A stretch of DNA of 64,000 nucleotides, from positions 85,327,583 through 85,391,582 of the forward strand of contig CM076193.1 of assembly GCA_038277395.1 (NCBI GenBank), in the 5' to 3' direction. Positions 61,772 to 64,000 of the stretch are shown piece by piece. The notes below the pieces were generated by a model that saw only the letters and a list, made by a program, of their open reading frames with translations, was not told the DNA's origin and made no database searches. Within the stretch, counting starts at the first letter, position 1. Each line of letters starts with the position of its first letter. The stretch is from Dryocosmus kuriphilus. Its lineage: Eukaryota; Arthropoda; Insecta; Hymenoptera; Cynipidae. Both the position numbers and the translations under genes were made by a program.

Positions 61772-64000
61772 ATGTTTTGTCTCTTCAATCAAGGTGAAAA
61801 ATTGCCTATTTTATGGGAGTTAGATCCAGTTCGAACGTGTTCCACGCAATCATTAGAAGAGCAAGCTTGTGAAACACATTTCGCGAATCACGTTAGGCGC
61901 GACGACAGCGGCCGTTATACCGTCAAACTGCCATTTAACGAGAAAATCGGCCAACTCGCAGATTCGCGCAACGCTGCATTTCAAAGATTCTATGCGCTCG
62001 AAAGAAAATTCGAAAGAAATCCTTCCCTAAAATCTCAGTACTCAGATTGCGTTAATAATTATATCTCACCCAAGAACTCTCTAGATAAGGGCTACTATCT
62101 CGCGGTCTACTAGTACTACGCGGTCGTTAAAGAAAGCAGCATTACCACTAAAACTCGCGTTGTTTTTGACGCGTCTGCGAAATCTTCCTCAGGTGTTTCT
62201 CTGAAACGAGTGCCTGTTGGTCGGTCCTATGATTCAGGACGACCTTTTTTGCATTTTTATAAGATTTAGATCATTTTTATTGGCGCTCACGGCCGACATC
62301 GAGCAGATATATCGCCAAATTAAGGTATATCAAAAAATTATTTGGCGTGAAAGCCCAAACGAACCTATCAAAATTTACGAATTGAATAGAGTAACGTTCG
62401 GAACGGCTTCCGCCCCCTATCTTGCGACTCGTACTCTGCATCAGCTATCAGACGACGAACACGACTCGTATCCCATTGCTTCATCAGTTCTCAAGCGCGA
62501 CTTTTACGTCGACGATCTTTTAACAGGAGCTCAATCCTTGCAGGAAGTCCTATAACTTCGCAATGATTTAATTACAAAAAATTTTGTTACAAAAGGTCGG
62601 ATTGAATCTTCGAAAATGGGGATCGAATGATCCGCGATTAACAAAGGATTTTCCCAGCGTTTCGCGAAATAACCACATGTCTCTCGATCCAAACGCAACC
62701 ATCAAAACTTTAGGTCTTCACTGGGACCCTCAATCAGATTCCATTGTTTATACGGTCAAACTACCGAAAAATAACGAGAAAATAACGAAACGATCTATTT
62801 TGTCGCAAACTGCTCAATTATTCAATCCGTTAGGTCTGCTAGGACCAGTCGTGATTTCAGCGAAAATTCTCATTCAATCACTGTGGAAAACAAAAATCAG
62901 CTGGGACGATACAGTTCCCCCAGACTTACAAAATGCATGGATAGAATTAAAAAATTAATTACCCCTTTTAAATGATGTTCACTATAGTCGATGCATTACC
63001 ATTCCAAATATTGTCAAAACTCAAATTCATGGTTTTAGCGATGCCAGCGAAAAAGGCTACGGAGCCTGTCTCTATCTGCGTTCTACTGACAATCAGGGTA
63101 AACATCAATGCCTCCTTATGTGTGCTCAGTCGCGCGTCACTCCTCTTAAAACTGTCACACTGCCAAGGTTAGAATTGTGCGCAGCAGTTTTTTTAACTAA
63201 ATTATACACAACCACAATTCAGTCACTTCACACGTCTATTGACAAGGCATTTTTTTGGTCGGATTCTACGATTACTCTAAATTGGATTAAAGCTGAGCCA
63301 CGCACTCTAAAAACCTTCATCGCAAATAGTGTAGTTGAAGTTAATACAATTTCACAACCTCACGAATGGCTGCACGTACCATAAAACGACAATCCAGCGG
63401 ATTTTATCTCGCATGGTCAATATCCAAGGGATTTTTTGCAATCAAAAATTTGGAAGAACGGTCCAGCTTCGTTGAGTCAAGACTACAGCATGTGGCCTAA
63501 AACTAAATTAAGCAACTCAGAAATCAGAGAAACGGAATATATACCTTATCATTCACTCTCACAATTTCAAGCAATCAAAAGGGCCAGCAGTCCACCAATG
63601 CAAATCTGCTGCGTGGTCAATATCCAAGGGATTTTTTGCAATCAAAAATTTGGAAGAACGGTCCAGCTTCGTTGAGTCAAGACTACAGCATGTGGCCTAA
63701 AACTAAATTAAGCAACTCAGAAATCAGAGAAACGGAATATATACCTTATCATTCACTCTCACAATTTCAAGCAATCAAAAGGGTCAGCCGTCCACCAATG
63801 CAAATCTGCTCGAAAGATTTTCTAGTCTAAGAACGCTAAAACATGTAATTGCGTATTGCCTTCGCTTTATTAAAAACACAAGGACAAAAAATGAAACAGA
63901 AAAATCAAGGGGTCCTCTCTCGAGTGAGGAACTTGATTCCGCGATGAACACTATTTTTAAAACAGCGCAAAACACAAGTTTAAAAAAAAATGAGTGCACT
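61772..64000 (+). pseudogene. BEL/Pao pol: RT, Pao peptidase A17 region, RNase H; broken and partial
   Basis: RT entry segment (LPILWELDPV, GRYTVKLPF) at 61772-62113, then a TRVVFDASAKSSSG block and, in another frame, ADIEQIYRQIKV, RVTFGTASAPYLATRTL and DFYVDDLLTGAQS (catalytic YVDD near 62505-62516). 62584-62958 holds GLHWDPQSDSI and SILSQTAQLFNPLGLLGPV (A17/Pao region). 63118-63384 is RNase H (TLPRLELCAAV, FFWSDSTITLNWI). Stops at about 62113, 62555, 62958 and 63384 break it. The frame after 63830 (KHVIAYCLRFI) leads to the integrase, which is outside the window. Confidence 0.85.
63415..63810. repeat. 200-bp direct tandem duplication inside BEL/Pao pol
   Basis: GGTCAATATCCAAGGGATTT starts at 63415 and again at 63615. 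The two copies are almost identical (differences near the end, GGCCAGCAGT versus GGTCAGCCGT). Near identity means the duplication is recent or an assembly artefact. Confidence 0.92.

Larger units (their letters stand above)
58572..64000 (+). mobile_element. BEL/Pao LTR retrotransposon, 5' part
   Basis: 5' LTR 58572-59183, primer-binding site 59185-59197, leader to 59766, gag from 59767, then protease, RT, RNase H and the start of the integrase-side region. The 3' LTR lies beyond the window. Several frameshifts and stops break gag-pol. It abuts the truncated 5' side of the Helitron. Confidence 0.88.

Noticed and set aside
47065..64000. Candidate C-terminal exon of Hip14
   Set aside because: Searched by eye for an acceptor followed by TTNERMN-type codons; none convincing was found.

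Overview
This is nuclear DNA from an insect, most likely a hymenopteran. Evidence: a host gene with short exons and large GT-AG introns, an arthropod TATA plus TCAGTT-type core promoter, (TTAGG)-type short tracts, AT-rich introns, and a dense mix of insect transposons (R1 and R2-like LINEs, Penelope-like, BEL/Pao, Helitron, P, Merlin). Nothing here is bacterial. The order-level call is inference from the host protein's character, not from a search.

Layout. 1-739: minus-strand fragment of an R2-like LINE. 1361-1864: a probable host exon coding an acidic, SUMO-interaction-motif-like segment (minus). 2504-17378: a plus-strand gene cluster of Maverick/Polinton type (virus-like DNA transposon): an unknown protein with its own promoter, packaging ATPase, small glycine/hydrophobic protein, unknown conserved protein, retroviral-type integrase with chromodomain, jelly-roll capsid candidates, a pX/pVI-like basic protein, a DEDD-nuclease-like protein and an adenain-like cysteine protease. 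A complete 5.0-kb R1-clade retrotransposon (5814-10839, minus) sits in one of these genes with an 11-bp target duplication. No protein-primed DNA polymerase B and no terminal inverted repeats were found. 18054-18382: 107-bp tandem repeat.

19304-47064: eight coding exons (532 codons) of the ankyrin-repeat palmitoyltransferase Hip14 (ZDHHC17 family), plus strand; the final exon(s) were not found before the window end. Its introns are packed with transposons: tRNA-derived SINE copies, decayed LINE fragments, MITEs, a 4.5-kb element with ~0.9-kb inverted repeats that carries an OTU-protease gene, a foldback element, a Penelope-like element that was itself hit by a P element (perfect 8-bp target duplication) and by a ~3-kb long-TIR element, a Merlin element and an R2-like 3' end. 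A degenerate hammerhead ribozyme lies in the last visible intron.

47065-64000: hairpin MITEs, AT-rich minisatellites, a minus-strand Helitron helicase copy split by a second Penelope-like element with direct terminal repeats, and the 5' two thirds of a BEL/Pao LTR retrotransposon (LTR, tRNA-Tyr primer site, gag, pol) running off the right end.

The Maverick capsid/protease block (12765-17378) keeps open frames while the integrase, ATPase and several neighbours carry stops, frameshifts or an insertion. This uneven decay, and the OTU-bearing long-TIR element, are the most interesting aspects. Coordinates of decayed elements are approximate where stated.
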